64,000 nucleotides of DNA, from positions 1,798,001-1,862,000 of the forward strand of contig JAJHTX010000009.1 of assembly GCA_032164295.1 (NCBI GenBank), in the 5' to 3' direction. Made by a program: the position numbers and the translations under genes. Every line of letters starts with the position of its first letter. Position 1 is the stretch's first letter. Origin of the DNA: Inonotus obliquus. Its lineage: Eukaryota; Basidiomycota; Agaricomycetes; Hymenochaetales; Hymenochaetaceae. Shown here piece after piece: positions 1 through 12,355 of this stretch. The notes beneath the pieces were generated by a model. The model was not told the origin of the DNA and made no database searches. It worked only from the letters and a program-made list of their open reading frames with translations.

Positions 1-941
1 GCTTCGAGAATACGAAGGAAGATAGGCTATAAGGCTTTGGGGACAGAAAGTGCCAGCACAATGTCCTTATTTCTCCGTCGTTGTAGTCGTAGCGAAAGAC
101 AACAAAAGTGATTAGGGGTGGAAGCAGAGAACAAAGGTGGCATGATTCTTGTCCATAGCTAATTTGTAAACTCAAACAACGTAAGACACCATTATGATTA
201 GATAACCACGTGGCAATACAATACTTGAGCAGCCTGCCCACATTGTTAATGTATCTTATCACTTGAGCTTCACACAACACGCACAAGAACAATGAATAAA
301 CTACATATGTTTCACGAATGCTCTGTCCCAGCACCGATTAAGGGATGCATTTCTGTTCCTTCCAAACATCTGTGGACAGCGATTGTGTGGTACCAGGTTA
401 CCATCGTGATTTCAAGTTGTTATAGTCTTAAAACAATATTACTCGGGATATTCTGTGATACATACATTGTACTCATGAGCAGGGTCGAAACCTACCGACT
501 CAAGCTCGATCTGACTCCTCCACTCCAACTCATTCAGCAGGTTTCAGAAATATCACTTCGAAGGTGCGCATACGCGTCGACCTTCCAGCAGTCGACTCCA
601 CAAAAATTCAACCCTGCGACCCCACATGTGGATCATTGAAGACAAACTTTATTAATATATGATAAGTTGCACAAACCAATCGCAAAGCCACTAACAAGAC
701 TCACCTACGGGCACAAATATCCAGCGCAAGTAGAGAACCGCCCTATAGTAAATAAGTAAATCAGACCTATTCTAATGGTGATACGCATAGGAAAGACAGA
801 ACCGGGAACTGTGGAGACAATGGACCAGAGGAGGGGAAAACAGGAACAACCACGCACACAGGCCTAGGTGAGTCATTATCGAGAGTAGCAACCTATAACA
901 CAAAAATGCTACTTGCATGAAAGCAGTGTGACTGTGAGCAC
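1..941. other. Intergenic, no gene recognised
   Basis: I see no coding region or structural element I can support here. The only longer reading frame (292-639, +, 115 codons) has no recognisable motif and no intron-like signals. The DNA leads into an inverted-repeat region that starts near 942. Confidence 0.4.
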
Positions 942-2648
942 CAACTCGCACCATGTGGTGACTGGCACGGCCTATCAAATTTCCGTGAGTTCCCACGGTC
1001 TCGTTTAGCTCTTCCGAGCGATCGACGTGTCGATTTCAGTGTCTCACTTTTTGGATTTGACATTGTGGAGGATACTCAGCCCTCCACAACTTCGTGAAAA
1101 ATCCCAAAAAATATCAGAAAAATGTCTTTTAGTGTGTAGAACAAATCTGTCAGAAAAACTCAAATTTCTGTCAAATGTTGGTCGAGATATTCGCATTTTT
1201 TGTGCGTATCTCCGCAGCAGAGAAAATATTTCAAATTGTGTTTTGACAGAAATGTTCAAAATCTCTTAAATATTATGTATGTGGAAGAAGTCTGGTAGAA
1301 AATTATGTACTTAAGGAGCCTGGATGCATATATGCCACTGAAATCACAACAGATCAGGACTTGTGTAGTTTCTTCTGATGAGATTTAGACATTGCATTTG
1401 GATGTAGGTTTACATGTAAGTTATTGCATTCAAGGTGGAGTGTGTTGGGTGGGAGGAACACTTCAGAAAATAAGCCCGGCCTGCAATTTCAAGATCACGT
1501 GATGTTTAGATTTCGTTCAGAAAATGCATACAATTTGGCATAGTCATCACTAAACAGGTTATCTATTGTAATTTTGTGCAATGCAGCCAGTTTATATAAC
1601 ATTTACTCTACTTATGACCTGTTAGACTTGTTATTGGGTTCTATATACACTCGAGGGAGAGTTTACTGTTCTGAATGAAGCTGAGACACAAAGATCGACA
1701 CTGCCTTTCAAATTTGGGTTCACTTAGTGGAGGAAGCAACTGTGGGAACTCACGAAAATTTGATAGGCCGTGCCAGTCAAGGACCTCTCTTAATCCTGAT
1801 TGATGCCTGAGTCCTGAAAGGGTCAAATTATCCAGATTTTTTGAGCCCTGACAGGCCCGTTTTATCCAGATTGGCTGAGACCTTGGCCTCAGGCTCTCAA
1901 AATGCAAAAAATTATCCAGATTTTGGCCTCAGACATAGAAAAAGCTAAGAAACGTGAAGACCCAGCTCTGGGCAGTCGAAAAAAAAAGTATTACGCCCTT
2001 CCTATACCTATGTAGATATCCTGCAGAATAAAACTGAAGCACTACAATGTAAGAGATCTAAAGGTGTCGCCAGATCCCTGAGTGCATTGTTTGTTTGGTG
2101 TGTAATTGGTTTGGTGTGTATGTAGTTGGTTGGTGGTTCTCTTCTGTGTCTTAGAGTTTTTCTGATTCCCATTTTTTTTGGATTTTTTGGTAAGTAAATC
2201 AAAGTTTTTTTTATTTTCTGCCTTCCCGACATAGCAATTTACTACCAAAAGCGAGTTTTCAAGTAGTTTACATAATCAACATTCATGTTAATTACTAATT
2301 CTCTCTACATAAGTATCTAGATTTCAGCTTATAGTTTTTCTGGTGTACATGGTATTTAGATAATTTTAAATTGTTTTCTTTTACTTCAAGTTTTGTCTCA
2401 CTGTACAACACCTGACCGCGTGTCTCACGTGCAATATTGTTGGTGCTTATCCGGATTACCTCAGGCCTCTCCCCTCCATACCCCCAAATTAGCAGGAAAA
2501 TGCCCTAGGCATTTTCCCGAATTTCAGTCCATTTTATCCGGATTTCCTCAGGCCTTGAGGCTCAAAAGCCCCGGCCGTTATCCGGAAAAGCCTCAGGCAT
2601 CGGTTGGGATTAAGAGGGGTACTGCCAGTCACCACACCATGTGAGTTG
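942..2648. repeat. Inverted-repeat element, MITE-like
   Basis: A 37-nt arm at 960-996 (begins GACTGGCACGGCC) is the reverse complement, with one mismatch, of 1742-1778. A second, outer, 26-nt arm at 942-967 matches the reverse complement of 2623-2648 at about 22 of 26 positions. The interval also holds repeated short motifs, TTATCC(A/G)GATT near CTCAGGC, at 1830-1920 and again at 2445-2600. There is no transposase reading frame. I could not define a target-site duplication, so the family is unknown. It ends about 110 bp before the first kinase gene. Confidence 0.45.
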
Positions 2649-2663
2649 TGACACAGAAAGAGT

Positions 2664-2683
2664 GAATCACGTGGAGTGACATA
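2664..2683 (+). promoter_or_regulatory. Shared upstream motif of FunK1 copy A
   Basis: The 20-nt block GAATCACGTGGAGTGACATA lies 73 bp before the ATG of the kinase gene. Near-identical blocks lie 84 bp before the third and fourth kinase genes (29438-29457, 32286-32305). It contains an E-box-like CACGTG. A regulatory role is inference from conservation and position only. Confidence 0.35.
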
Positions 2684-2756
2684 TCGTGGTCAAATCACTT
2701 GCAAATTGCAAGCTCAAGCCACATACACTTCGTTTATACCATTACCACAACACAAC

Positions 2757-5430
2757 ATGACTGCAAGTCGAAGAGAAAAGCGCACCGGAAGGAACCCCTC
2801 AAAACCCTGCTCCTCGACTCAACCCTTCGTGCCAGTTGACATAAGTGAAGAACGTCGCAATCCGGGCTATGCTGTCCCAGAGGTCGACCCGAATGTGTTC
2901 CTCCACCGTCTACTTCCCCCTTTAAAGAAAAGAATAAGCATAGAGGACATCGTCTCATCGCTGCAATGCAAAGGACTCGTTGGAGTCATGGGCAGGTGGA
3001 AGGGATTTGGGGTGACTCACAGGAGACGCATAAAGAGATCGCGGAAGGCTGCATTCGCACCCCTGGTGGATATTTTCGAAAAGGTGACGTCCATGGCGTC
3101 TGAAAATGTCCCAAACCTCACAAGAACACTTGACATGGCAATGGTGCCAATGAGGCGCCGAAAATCGGGAAGGAAGTTGACCTTGCCTAGTGGATATTTT
3201 CTGCTCAGGGAGAGAAACGACGACAATGTGGTCGGAGATGAGGCTAAGGGTAAACCACCCTCATGGTTCGATGTTGCCCTCATATCAGAATTCGGGCAGA
3301 GCGATGTTGACGGGCGTTGCGAAGACGTAAGTGTCTTATAGTAGTGCATCATTGCAGTGACTAAATGCTCGTCTGCAGATTGGCGCAAAAACGATTTGCA
3401 ACGTCCAGAAGATTCTATCCCGGGATCCTCGCAGGCGGTTTGCATTTGGGATCTCTGTACAAGATAGAAGTATGCGACTGTGGCTCGGCACTCATGGGAC
3501 TCCCATCGTCAGCGAGGCCTTCGATTTCACAAAGGTGAGAGGATCCGTGAGTCTGACATGGAGGCAAGGTAGCTAACCCATCTGGATAGGAGATTCACCT
3601 ACTAACACACGTGTTCCTTTCACTGGCATTCGCATCCAAGGAGGAGCTAGGCTGGGATCCGACTATCAGGGAGGTCGCATTGGACGACGGTAATCGAGCA
3701 TACGCCATCGACGTCGGGGATGAAACATATGAGACGGTGCAGGTGCTGGCTGACAATTCTTCTATGCTGGATAGCCCTGCGACGAGGGTATGGAAAGTGA
3801 AGCAATCAAACTCAGACTCAGAGGATCCCTACGTCTTGAAGGACGTCTGGATCGATGATGGAGAGCCTCTCGAACATGGTATCTATGAGGAGATGATGGG
3901 CGACATCGAGAAGAAGTACGGTTCAGACATCCGGAATGAGGTCGCTTCGCACCTTCTCACACCCGTGGCCCACTCTCTCGTCCCGATGGAAGGTGAAGAG
4001 GACCACACGACTAAGGTCATTATGCGCGGGTGTTCTCCATCGTTCAAGCAGTTTATCAAGGTGAAAGTCAACAAGCCAATCCACTTCGACGATGAGGGAT
4101 CCGAAGTTCCCTCTTCGGCTCATATTCGACTTGAACACTCGCAAAGAGGCACCCTGAGAGCACCACTTCCCTGGTACAATCCTACGAGAAGGGTTCATCG
4201 CCGGAGACACTACCGTGTTGTGTTCAAAGAGATGGCGCAACCACTTATTCGCGTGAGGAATCTGGGAGACGTCTTCTTGGTATTGAGCGACTGCGCAAAA
4301 GGTTCGTCCCCTGTTCTTTCAATGAGCGAGTACCTGATGGTGGAATAGTGTTGAAATGGATCCACGGAAGCGGCTGGGTGCACCGTGATCTGAGTATCAA
4401 TAACCTATACCTCTTCGAAGGGAGAGGGTTGATCGGAGATTTAGAGTATGCAAAACGCACGAATTCTGATGTTGAATGGGAGCGGATGGCAGTGAGTGAT
4501 TTGACACATCGTGTGCATTCCCCGCTGACGATAATGTAGGGGACACCTGAGTTCATGGCTGTTGAGGCCTCGGATCGCAAGTACATTTACACCTCGCCAC
4601 CAAGTCGACCGAAGCGACGTGCCCAGAGGCAAGCTTTCCTTGAAGGCAAAGTGGAAGAGGCCATGTTAATAGAAAAAACTTGGCGTCCGCCTCGCTTTTT
4701 CCATAATGACCTCCACGACTTGGAATCGCTTTGGTGGATCGCCATTTGGATTCTTTTCTCGTTCAAAGCCGTCCCCGATACTACTGTCGTTGATCTGTCC
4801 CCGGAACGAGACTTCGGACGGACGCGCGCCATCACCGAGCTTTTTCCCGGGAATAGCGAAACGGAGGATCGCATATCGTTTCTTGCTTGGGACGATGCCT
4901 TCTACTCCCACGTTGCTTCAATTCCCGATTACCCTGACAGTATACGCGATTTCCTTGATACTCTTCGTAACTTACTCGTTGACAAGGCTATTGCTTTCGA
5001 GACGGAGTTTTCTAAGGTTCGCATGGATATTTTTGAAGGGACGCACGACGAATTTCGTACACTTCTTGGGAAATGCCAGGAACATGGGCGGAATATCAAA
5101 CTCGTACCTTTTGTGGGAGGTGACAGACGGGTTGAACCCTCAAGGACTGGTAATGCATCTCAGGCAATTCAGGCCACGGAACAGCCCGGTCCGGTTGAGA
5201 AACCAAAGTCTAACCCATCTCCCCTTCCGTTGAAAGAAATCGTTAATCTGCATGAAAATAGCGAAGTACATAGCCTATCCAAATTCCCGGTAAGGAAGGG
5301 AAAGCGGAAACGGGATGATAACGACGACAGTCTGGCGGATATGCGTCCCCTTCAGTTACCGCGAATCCAACCAGAAGTTTGCCGAAAATTACGAAGGAGC
5401 AAAACTGTAACTAATACACAACGTTTGTAG
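2757..5430 (+). CDS. FunK1-type protein kinase, copy A
   Basis: Likely serine/threonine kinase of the fungal FunK1 family; substrate unknown. Five exons: 2757-3326, 3379-3534, 3590-4301, 4349-4491, 4540-5430, giving 823 aa; all introns are 47-55 nt, GT..AG. The kinase core is in exons 3-5: lysine-bearing strand YVLKDVW, catalytic loop HRDLSINN (crossing into exon 4), metal-binding GDLEYAK in the DFG position, GTPEFMAVE in the APE position, and the FunK1 hallmark HNDLHDLESLWW at the start of exon 5. The first ~190 residues (ERRNPGY, LLPPLKK, GRWKGFG) are shared by all copies. The tail is basic (RKGKRKR). The start was chosen because MTASRREKR aligns with the start of copy D. The open frame shows no lesions, so it is probably functional. 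Confidence 0.85.
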
Positions 5431-6247
5431 TATTAAGGAATTACCGCTTGCTGCTGTATGTTCCTTCTCGTCAAACGTCCAATACTTCTGTACATTCACC
5501 ACGGATATGTTTGTTGTGTTTATTACATAATTAATTACCAGTTATGATGGACAAGAGATTACGCTTGATCACTTGTCGATCTCGGCAATATCCGATCACC
5601 GACCCGACGAGATTTCTCGTAATCGCATCCCCATATTACATAGTAGCAGAGACAAAACGAAAAAAAGTCCACATACGTGTATGCAGCACTTTCTCCGTCT
5701 GCTCATACGAATATGCGTTTGAAGCGCTACATGAGGTAAGCTTATCCAAATTCTCGCTCCTTGACTATCTGCGCTGTCAAGTTGTGTCGCCCAGGAGCAA
5801 GATGCGTTTGCTTTTCATATCCAGTTCCGATGCCTATGTATATCAACTTCAGCTTGAAGAAGCTATATTTGGTGTGCTCATGGCTGTTGTAACTATAAAT
5901 ACAAAATCTGAAGGCGTAAGGTTATGAGGATGAGGAACAAATGATCGCTAATCTTCTCGTTTCATTCTCTAGCTGAACTTTCATCTGGGATATTGCAACG
6001 CTCCCCAAGTTCACATATAGTGGGTGATGTGTTAATCTTCTTTGCCACCTTTCACCAGTGGAGGTGGCCTCATAACATGAACCAGACGCGATACGCGTTG
6101 CCCAGGCTGTGGCTGCCTGTGGCTATCCACCTCTTCAAGCCACAGTACCTAATATCAGACTATGCAGCCACACATTCCATGCTTGCCTCTTGTCTTCTCT
6201 CCATCGTGCTTGAAAGTCCCTACCCAAACAGCTACAACGACTTGATT
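5431..6247. other. Spacer between FunK1 copies A and B
   Basis: No gene recognised. A 127-codon frame at 5544-5927 has no motif. A 19-nt string, TCGATCTCGGCAATATCCG (about 5576-5594), recurs downstream of copy D near 35208, which suggests that duplicated units included some 3' flank. Confidence 0.4.
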
Positions 6248-8922
6248 ATGGATACCATGGTGCGGGAGCCTAGGACGCCCACCCGTCCTGCAACATACCA
6301 GCATCACAAGTGCTCCACGGAAACTCCGGTAAGAATTCGCTCGGTACACACATCGAAGTATCGCAGTGGAAAACTAGAGCCAATGCGAGAGGCGGCACTG
6401 GAAGAACTCGGGGACGCTATACCTGAAATAAATCTTTCCTCCTTTATGGAGCATCTGTTGCCTCCATTGAAGGACGGAATTAGCATTCCCGATGTCATCT
6501 CGCACCTCGAAGAAGCAGGATACATTGTCTCCAATGCTTTGCGACGCCGGTTCCTGAAGGGATTCGAGGTGATTCCTAGCAAGAGAAAAGAATCAGAGGA
6601 CGTTGTATTCGCTCCTCTCGTCGAAATATGCGAAAGAGCTTGCCATGCTGTTTCTCGGAGTGCCGGCCTACCTCAGTCGAACTTCATTCTAACATCGCTT
6701 CCGAACTTCGCGCCTGTGTCTGAGAGGATGGGAAGAACACGACCAGACGCTAGCTTTGGTCTTCGACGCAAAATGGAGGAATTCGCTCGAGTGGCTATTG
6801 GACGGCGAGGGGACACGATAGACGAGAGAAAGGCCAAGAAGAAATGCAGAGGTGAAATTAAGGAGGCAGGGCAGACACCTTCGTGGTACGACATTGGTGT
6901 CCCCGAAGAGCTCAAGAAGAATGATTCGGACTGGAAAGATGTGAGTTGCCCAACCACTCCAATTCAAACAAACTAACGATGCCTCCAGAATGCGAAAAAG
7001 ATCGTATTCCATATGCAGCAGACATTGTCACTGGATGCTTGTCGGAGATTTACGTTCGGGATAACTATTGAAGACCAAAATATGCGCTTGTGGTTCTTCT
7101 CTCGTTCACATTCCTTGGTCAGCAAGCAATTTGATTTCACGACTGTGAGTGAATATGACACACAATCACCACTTACCGCATGGTCTAACTTCTTCTAGGA
7201 AATTGGTGCGCTGTTACGCGTGTTCCTCTCTTTTGCTTTTGCCACCAAGGAGGAACTAGGCTGGGATCCGACCGTTCAAGGATTTGATAAAACCAGCAAA
7301 AATGGGTGCAAAGAGCGGATGTACCACATCGAGGTTGGAGATCGGAAATACGAGACGGTGAATGTGTACTCGGAACTTGCCGCAGATGCTTCGTTGAGCA
7401 CCGCCTCGCGGGTGTGGAAAGTAATCGATATCGAAACGAGGGAGCAATTCGTGCTCAAAGACATCTGGCTCGAAGATGACCGTCAACTCGAGCACACTAT
7501 CCACGACAATATCCTAGATGATGTCGAGAAGAAGTTCAAAGACGTGAAAGGGATCCGAGAGAGGGTGGCTTCTCATCTACTCACTCCCGTTGCATATTGT
7601 CTGGTCCAAATCAACGGGGAGGATGACCACACAACGGACATCATAATGCGTGGGTACACGCCTTCTGCGTCCGACGTATTTCATTTGGTAGTCGATGAGG
7701 AGATAAATGTCTCTATGAACAACAGCATTGGTGCACCCTCTGCGAATGACAGGAACCGCCGCAAGCATCAGACGAAATCCTACCGAGTACCAGAAAGTGG
7801 ACCGAAAAAACATTACAGAGTTGTGTTCAAGGAGATTGCCCGTCCAGTCCATACACTGAAACGACTTTCAGATGTATTCGTTGTGTTGAGAGACATTGCA
7901 CAAGGTGTGTGGCCCTTCCTAATATACCGTCGACATGTTGCTAATACGATGGTAGTTCTGAAGTGGATACATGGTGCAGGATGGATACACCGCGACATCA
8001 GCGCGGAAAACTTATATCTTTTTGACGGTCGTGGTATCATCGGTGACTTGGAATATGCGAGGCTCAGGGACTCGAAGAGTAACCCTCACCAAGTGCGGAC
8101 TGTGAGTCTCTCATGCCTCATTCCCTCGTGACTATTCAAATCTGACGGGCTATGAAGGGGAGTGCTGATTTCATGGCTTCCGAGGTTATCAATCAACGAT
8201 ACCGCTATTTTCCATCTGATAGGGTGCGGAAGGGAGTTAAAAGTGAAGAGCACCCGTTCCGTCATAATGACCTGCATGATTTGGAATCGTTATGGTGGGT
8301 CGCCATCTTCGTGTTATTCATGAATTATTATGGGACGCAGTCAGGAGAATTTGATGAAGAATCCGACGAGGCAAACGCTGAACGGCAGGATACTTCCAGG
8401 AGAATATTTCCACGGTCTAATTTGATTGAGGATCGCATTCTCTTTTTCGATGACGGTGACGAGTTTAAAGAGGGTGTTGCGTGGATACCAGCAAACCTAT
8501 CGAGCATTCTAAGTTCTCTCAATGGTCTTCGAACGTTTCTTTTGGAGTACTACGAAGTTATCGAAAAGACCTACCCTTCCTTTGATTTCCGAACCTTGGG
8601 CGAGTTGCAAGACGGGCTTGTGAGGGAGTTTAACGCATGCAAGAAATACTCGAATGATATTCTTCTTGTGCCGTGTAAAATGACTGGGTTCCAGCTCCCG
8701 GATGACAAGGACGCCATGCAAGTGGACCCTGGTTCTCCCTCGCCCTCCCAGCCAGTGATAGGACCTGGTATTCTGACTTTCAACACAATGCCAGGCCCGA
8801 GCCGGCTAGCATCCGTGCCTTCTTCAAGAGAAGAGTACATGAGACATTCTTTAAAAGGAAAGAATAAACGAATTAGAACCGATTTCGGTCCGGGAAAAGG
8901 CAAATGCAAGCGAAAAAGGTAA
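6248..8922 (+). CDS. FunK1-type protein kinase, copy B (divergent)
   Basis: Same family and exon plan as copy A but clearly more diverged. Exons: 6248-6940, 6989-7144, 7199-7904, 7956-8101, 8158-8922, giving 821 aa. Exon 2 is 156 nt in all four copies. Motifs: FVLKDIW lysine strand, HRDISAENLYL catalytic loop, GDLEYARL, GSADFMASE in the activation-segment end, HNDLHDLESLWWVA. The N-terminus has LLPPLKDGISI aligned to the other copies. I chose the ATG at 6248; 6257 is also in frame. The frame stops at KCKRKR, but DNA matching the last ~15 residues of the other copies (DMRPLKLP.., ending LEVCR) lies 250 bp downstream (9173-9226). The C-terminus is therefore either an unrecognised extra exon or truncated. 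Confidence 0.8.
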
Positions 8923-9170
8923 GCAACATGTTTGGCTCTGAGACGGTCGGACATCGAGCTGACTTGTACACTTTCCAAAAGGAGTGCGAAAATCTGATAT
9001 CCAATGTTACCGTAGCGCATCTTCAACGTAGCAAACGAAAGGAAGAGGGAGCGGAGGTTATGATTCTTATGATCTTATGTTTGCATGACTTATATGTGTA
9101 TGGATCTGATAAACTATATGCTTGCTATGACTCTGTATGTACCCGATTTCAATTGTTATTACTTTAAAGT

Positions 9171-9228
9171 AGATATGCGTCCCCTTAAATTACCAAGACA
9201 CCAACTCGAAGTTTGCCGAACGTTGCCA
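9171..9228 (+). other. Detached C-terminal tail sequence of FunK1
   Basis: Reads DMRPLKLPRHQLEVCRTLPK then stop, matching the tails of copies A (DMRPLQLP..EVCR) and D (DMHPLQLP..LEVCR). It is separated from the stop of copy B by 250 bp that begins with a donor-like GTAAGC at 8919. Either an exon of copy B or a relic; I could not find a phase-consistent acceptor. Confidence 0.4.
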
Positions 9229-9403
9229 AAATAACCTCTTTTCCCTTGTAGTACTAATTTTTTCGCGCGTAAATCGCTTGAGAGAGAATTATCGTGTACT
9301 CCTAATCTTATACAGTATACCACAGATGTCTGGTAATGTTTCTGTTTTCAATAATCCACCAGTTATTTGCAGCGCAAGAGCTGGTTATCTGAGGGTGTGC
9401 TAC

Positions 9404-10838
9404 TAGGGCTCCGCAGCGTATCTTATAAGATACGCGCGGATATATCCGCCCGGATATTTCATGGCTGCTATCAGATCCGGTTCCGCGCGTATCTTATAAG
9501 GCGTATCCGGCATATCCGCAACCAAAGTTGATAGTATACTAACAGAGCAAAACAATTGCCCAGAACCTTCCAACGTGCATATAACGAAGTGCCGTCGGTG
9601 CTTTTGGGATAACACAACGTCAACGAATGGTCAACATGGTGATTGATGAAGGTCCAAATGTGCAATCCCGCCGTCGCCCAACCTGATTCTTGGCAGTAAC
9701 GTCTGGCTAATCATTTTCTAGGTTTCGATTACTTGATATGGCGCGGAAACCTAGCGAAAGGAACGCAAACTCCGTCTTACGAAAGGTTTTGGCTCTTTGG
9801 AGGGTCATTCGACTGGTTAAGTTCCATGTATTTCATTATTATTTCGTCATCCTTGAGCCCCCCAGGGTACAGTCATTCACGCGTCCTTTAAACATACCCC
9901 GTTCCTTTGAACACAAGCCATTTTTCGCTCAATTCTTGCTATATCTCCTCGAAAATTAGTACACACGCTCACAGAATATATATTAATATATGTGCAGATT
10001 TTGAGAAAAATCCATTGAGTGGTTCTTTCTCTGATAGCTATTTACCTCGAAAAATGAGCTAATTCTGACATTCATGCAGAGGGCAAGTTTTCCTGCACCA
10101 ATTATTTCCTATAGAATCATGACTTAACTTATGATATAGCTTGTACACTGTACTAGCAGTGCCCTGGACAAATTTCACGAGATTTGAAGCAGGGGTTACA
10201 TTTATATCAAGCAGACAAGTGAAAAACCTCAAGAAAATGTGACAAATCGAGTGATCGACGCAATTACATAATTTGTATTAACATGTGCATAATGTCACTT
10301 GTTGTAAACAAATGAGCAATGAGGGCTACGCTTCCCTCCATCTGCACATGAAAAATGATACATAGGACATTAATACCAAGTATAAAAATGGCAGATAGTA
10401 TATCTAGGATAAGGGAGGCGTGAGAAGGCAGTATTCAAGCTAGTGTGACAAAGTGTCACGAGTGTTCAAAGGAGTTGGTTTTGCGTGACAGGGACCCCAT
10501 TTCTTCACATTCTCATATTTATTTTTTCACTCAATTTCTCGCCACCAAAAAAAAACTATATAAGGTGTATCCTTCTGGGAGCTATACATACATGTACTTA
10601 AAGTGAGAAAAAAAGGTGTGTGATGGGGGTTATTTTGAAGGATTGAATAGGTGTTTAAAGGATGCGTGAATGACTGTAGATGTCATATAAGCGCGGATAC
10701 GGCGGATTTCTAATGTCATATCTGGTTCTGCACGTATATATCCGCCCGGATATTTGCCCTCCAAAACTCATCCGCATCCGGGCGGATAGCAGATCCGGCG
10801 TATCTTATCCGGGATATCTGATCCGCTGCGGAGCCCTA
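9404..10838. mobile_element. hAT-like non-autonomous element with 8-bp TSD
   Basis: The left end TAGGGCTCCGCAGCG (9404-9418) is the exact reverse complement of the right end (10824-10838). Both ends are flanked by the same 8 bp, TGTGCTAC (9396-9403 and 10839-10846). An 8-bp duplication with short TAGGG-type terminal inverted repeats is characteristic of the hAT superfamily. Subterminal regions are rich in palindromic GGATAT/ATCCGC repeats. There is no transposase frame. Most of its body is a second nested element (9868-10678), so the original was only about 0.6 kb. Confidence 0.85.
9868..10678. mobile_element. TA-flanked MITE nested in the hAT-like element
   Basis: Begins TACAGTCATTCACGCGTCC and ends with its near reverse complement (GTGAATGACTGTA), with TA at each outer edge (9868-9869, 10677-10678). 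This is the pattern of Tc1/mariner-type insertions at TA. Subterminal copies of GTTCCTTTGAACAC and GTGTTCAAAGGAG recur near both ends and in a second copy at 27309-27970. There is no coding capacity. It lies wholly inside the hAT-like element, so it inserted later. Confidence 0.8.
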
Positions 10839-10846
10839 TGTGCTAC

Positions 10847-11624
10847 CATCATACAAACCAGATGCCGTACTTATACACCAAATTTATTGTAAATATAAAT
10901 TATAAATCTGGAACAAGTAGTCCTGTACGAATTCTGGGGATATAAGCCACCATTCAGGTTACAATTTCTGCCGATTGAAAAGCATCACAGACATTCAGGT
11001 ACGTAGTATTATCTTTCCTTGTATGCTTTAGTTTGCTATGGTTTCATACGTTGCTGTGAAGCCAATCATGCGATGCGCGCTTCAAGAAAGACGGTGTTCA
11101 TTCTCTATTCGCTATCTATGATTCACTAGGTCTGATGCTACTATGCAACTCTGTAATGACATTGCTCATAGACATTACTTGAGTGTGGGTGGTTCACAAA
11201 GTTCACTCGGATGAGGACTTGAGAAGTGCCAAGTTGATCAGAGCAGGCGACGACATGAGTTAGCACTTCACTGACGACTATGAACAGGTGGGAGACAGTG
11301 GTTTTGTCCGTAACCATCGGAAAAAAGTCTAGCAGAATCCATGTCACATACTTGTGCATATAAGTGGTAAAAGGCCTGAAAGAGGTAACTACACATACAA
11401 TGGATCTCAATTCCTACAGGGTAACAAAAGTAGTTGTAAGATCGCATCAGATATGTCAGATTCCATATGTCATACGCAGATCGGTCAGCAAGACTGGCGC
11501 ATGTAAGGTCGTGAATGAGCATACAACGCATCTCGATTCCTACAGGGTACAAGCAGACATATTTTGATTGGAAAGTAATATGTTGCCTTATAATACACAC
11601 ATATTGTTCTTATAAGAATGCAGC
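10847..11624. other. Intergenic with a short direct repeat
   Basis: No gene recognised. About 33 nt at 11394-11427 (containing ATTCCTACAGGGTA) recur as a direct repeat at 11520-11553. The reading frames on both strands here are motif-free. Confidence 0.35.
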
Positions 11625-12018
11625 TGTTAGAAAACGCTCGCCCTATAGGGACTATACAGTAACCACAATAGGACGGTCCGCAGTGTTACGGGTTCGGCGA
11701 TGCTTTTCTAAGAGTTTCCGGAGCCTACTCGGTTTTCACAAGCAGGGCAGATTCCCAAGTATACTAAGCGTTGCCTCAGACGCTCTCGTTTACTAATCAA
11801 GTCGGGCCTCAACCTCGTTGACAGACTAGTAGGATAGTATCGACTGCCGTTCGTAAGCTTCCCTAGTCGGTGGGCGACTAATCAATCGTTCCACGCCGTA
11901 GAGTAAGAGAGGTTAAGCAGATTAGGTGGTCTTCAGATTAGAAGCTAGATGCCTAAGAGGACTCGATGTACAAGACGATCGAAAGAAAGATAGGGAGCTA
12001 CGGTCTAAGTCTACAACT

Positions 12019-12027
12019 ATTTATACC
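12019..12027 (-). promoter_or_regulatory. TATA box inside solo-LTR-like copy 1
   Basis: TATAAATAG on the minus strand, downstream of the ORF and about 390 nt before the element end. This fits an LTR promoter at the U3/R boundary. Inference from position and sequence. Confidence 0.4.
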
Positions 12028-12355
12028 TTTTCCTCATGTTGTGGACGGACCACTTCCTACGCTCCGTAGTTCCTACTCTCGATCGGATTCGTTGTTCTAG
12101 CTTCCAAACTCGTCTGGTATTCCTATTGTTCTGCTGCGGATTGACTCATCGACTGCGCACTGTGCAAGGCGATGACTTGGTGTTGACTCATCTTGACTTG
12201 AACTGAATTGAAACCTATGCTCGGGGTCGGCCTTGTGCTGCGCCCTGTGCATAGAGTGAGTCAGTGAGTGAGTCATTGAATGCGTGTTCGTATGCCATTG
12301 GTTTTGCATGGCTGCGCCGTAGTTAAAGTTCGCTCGTCCGCAGTTGCTCGTGCAT

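Noticed and set aside
1027..1269. Overlapping ORFs on both strands near 1.0-1.3 kb
   Set aside because: Composition-driven frames inside an inverted-repeat region; no motifs.
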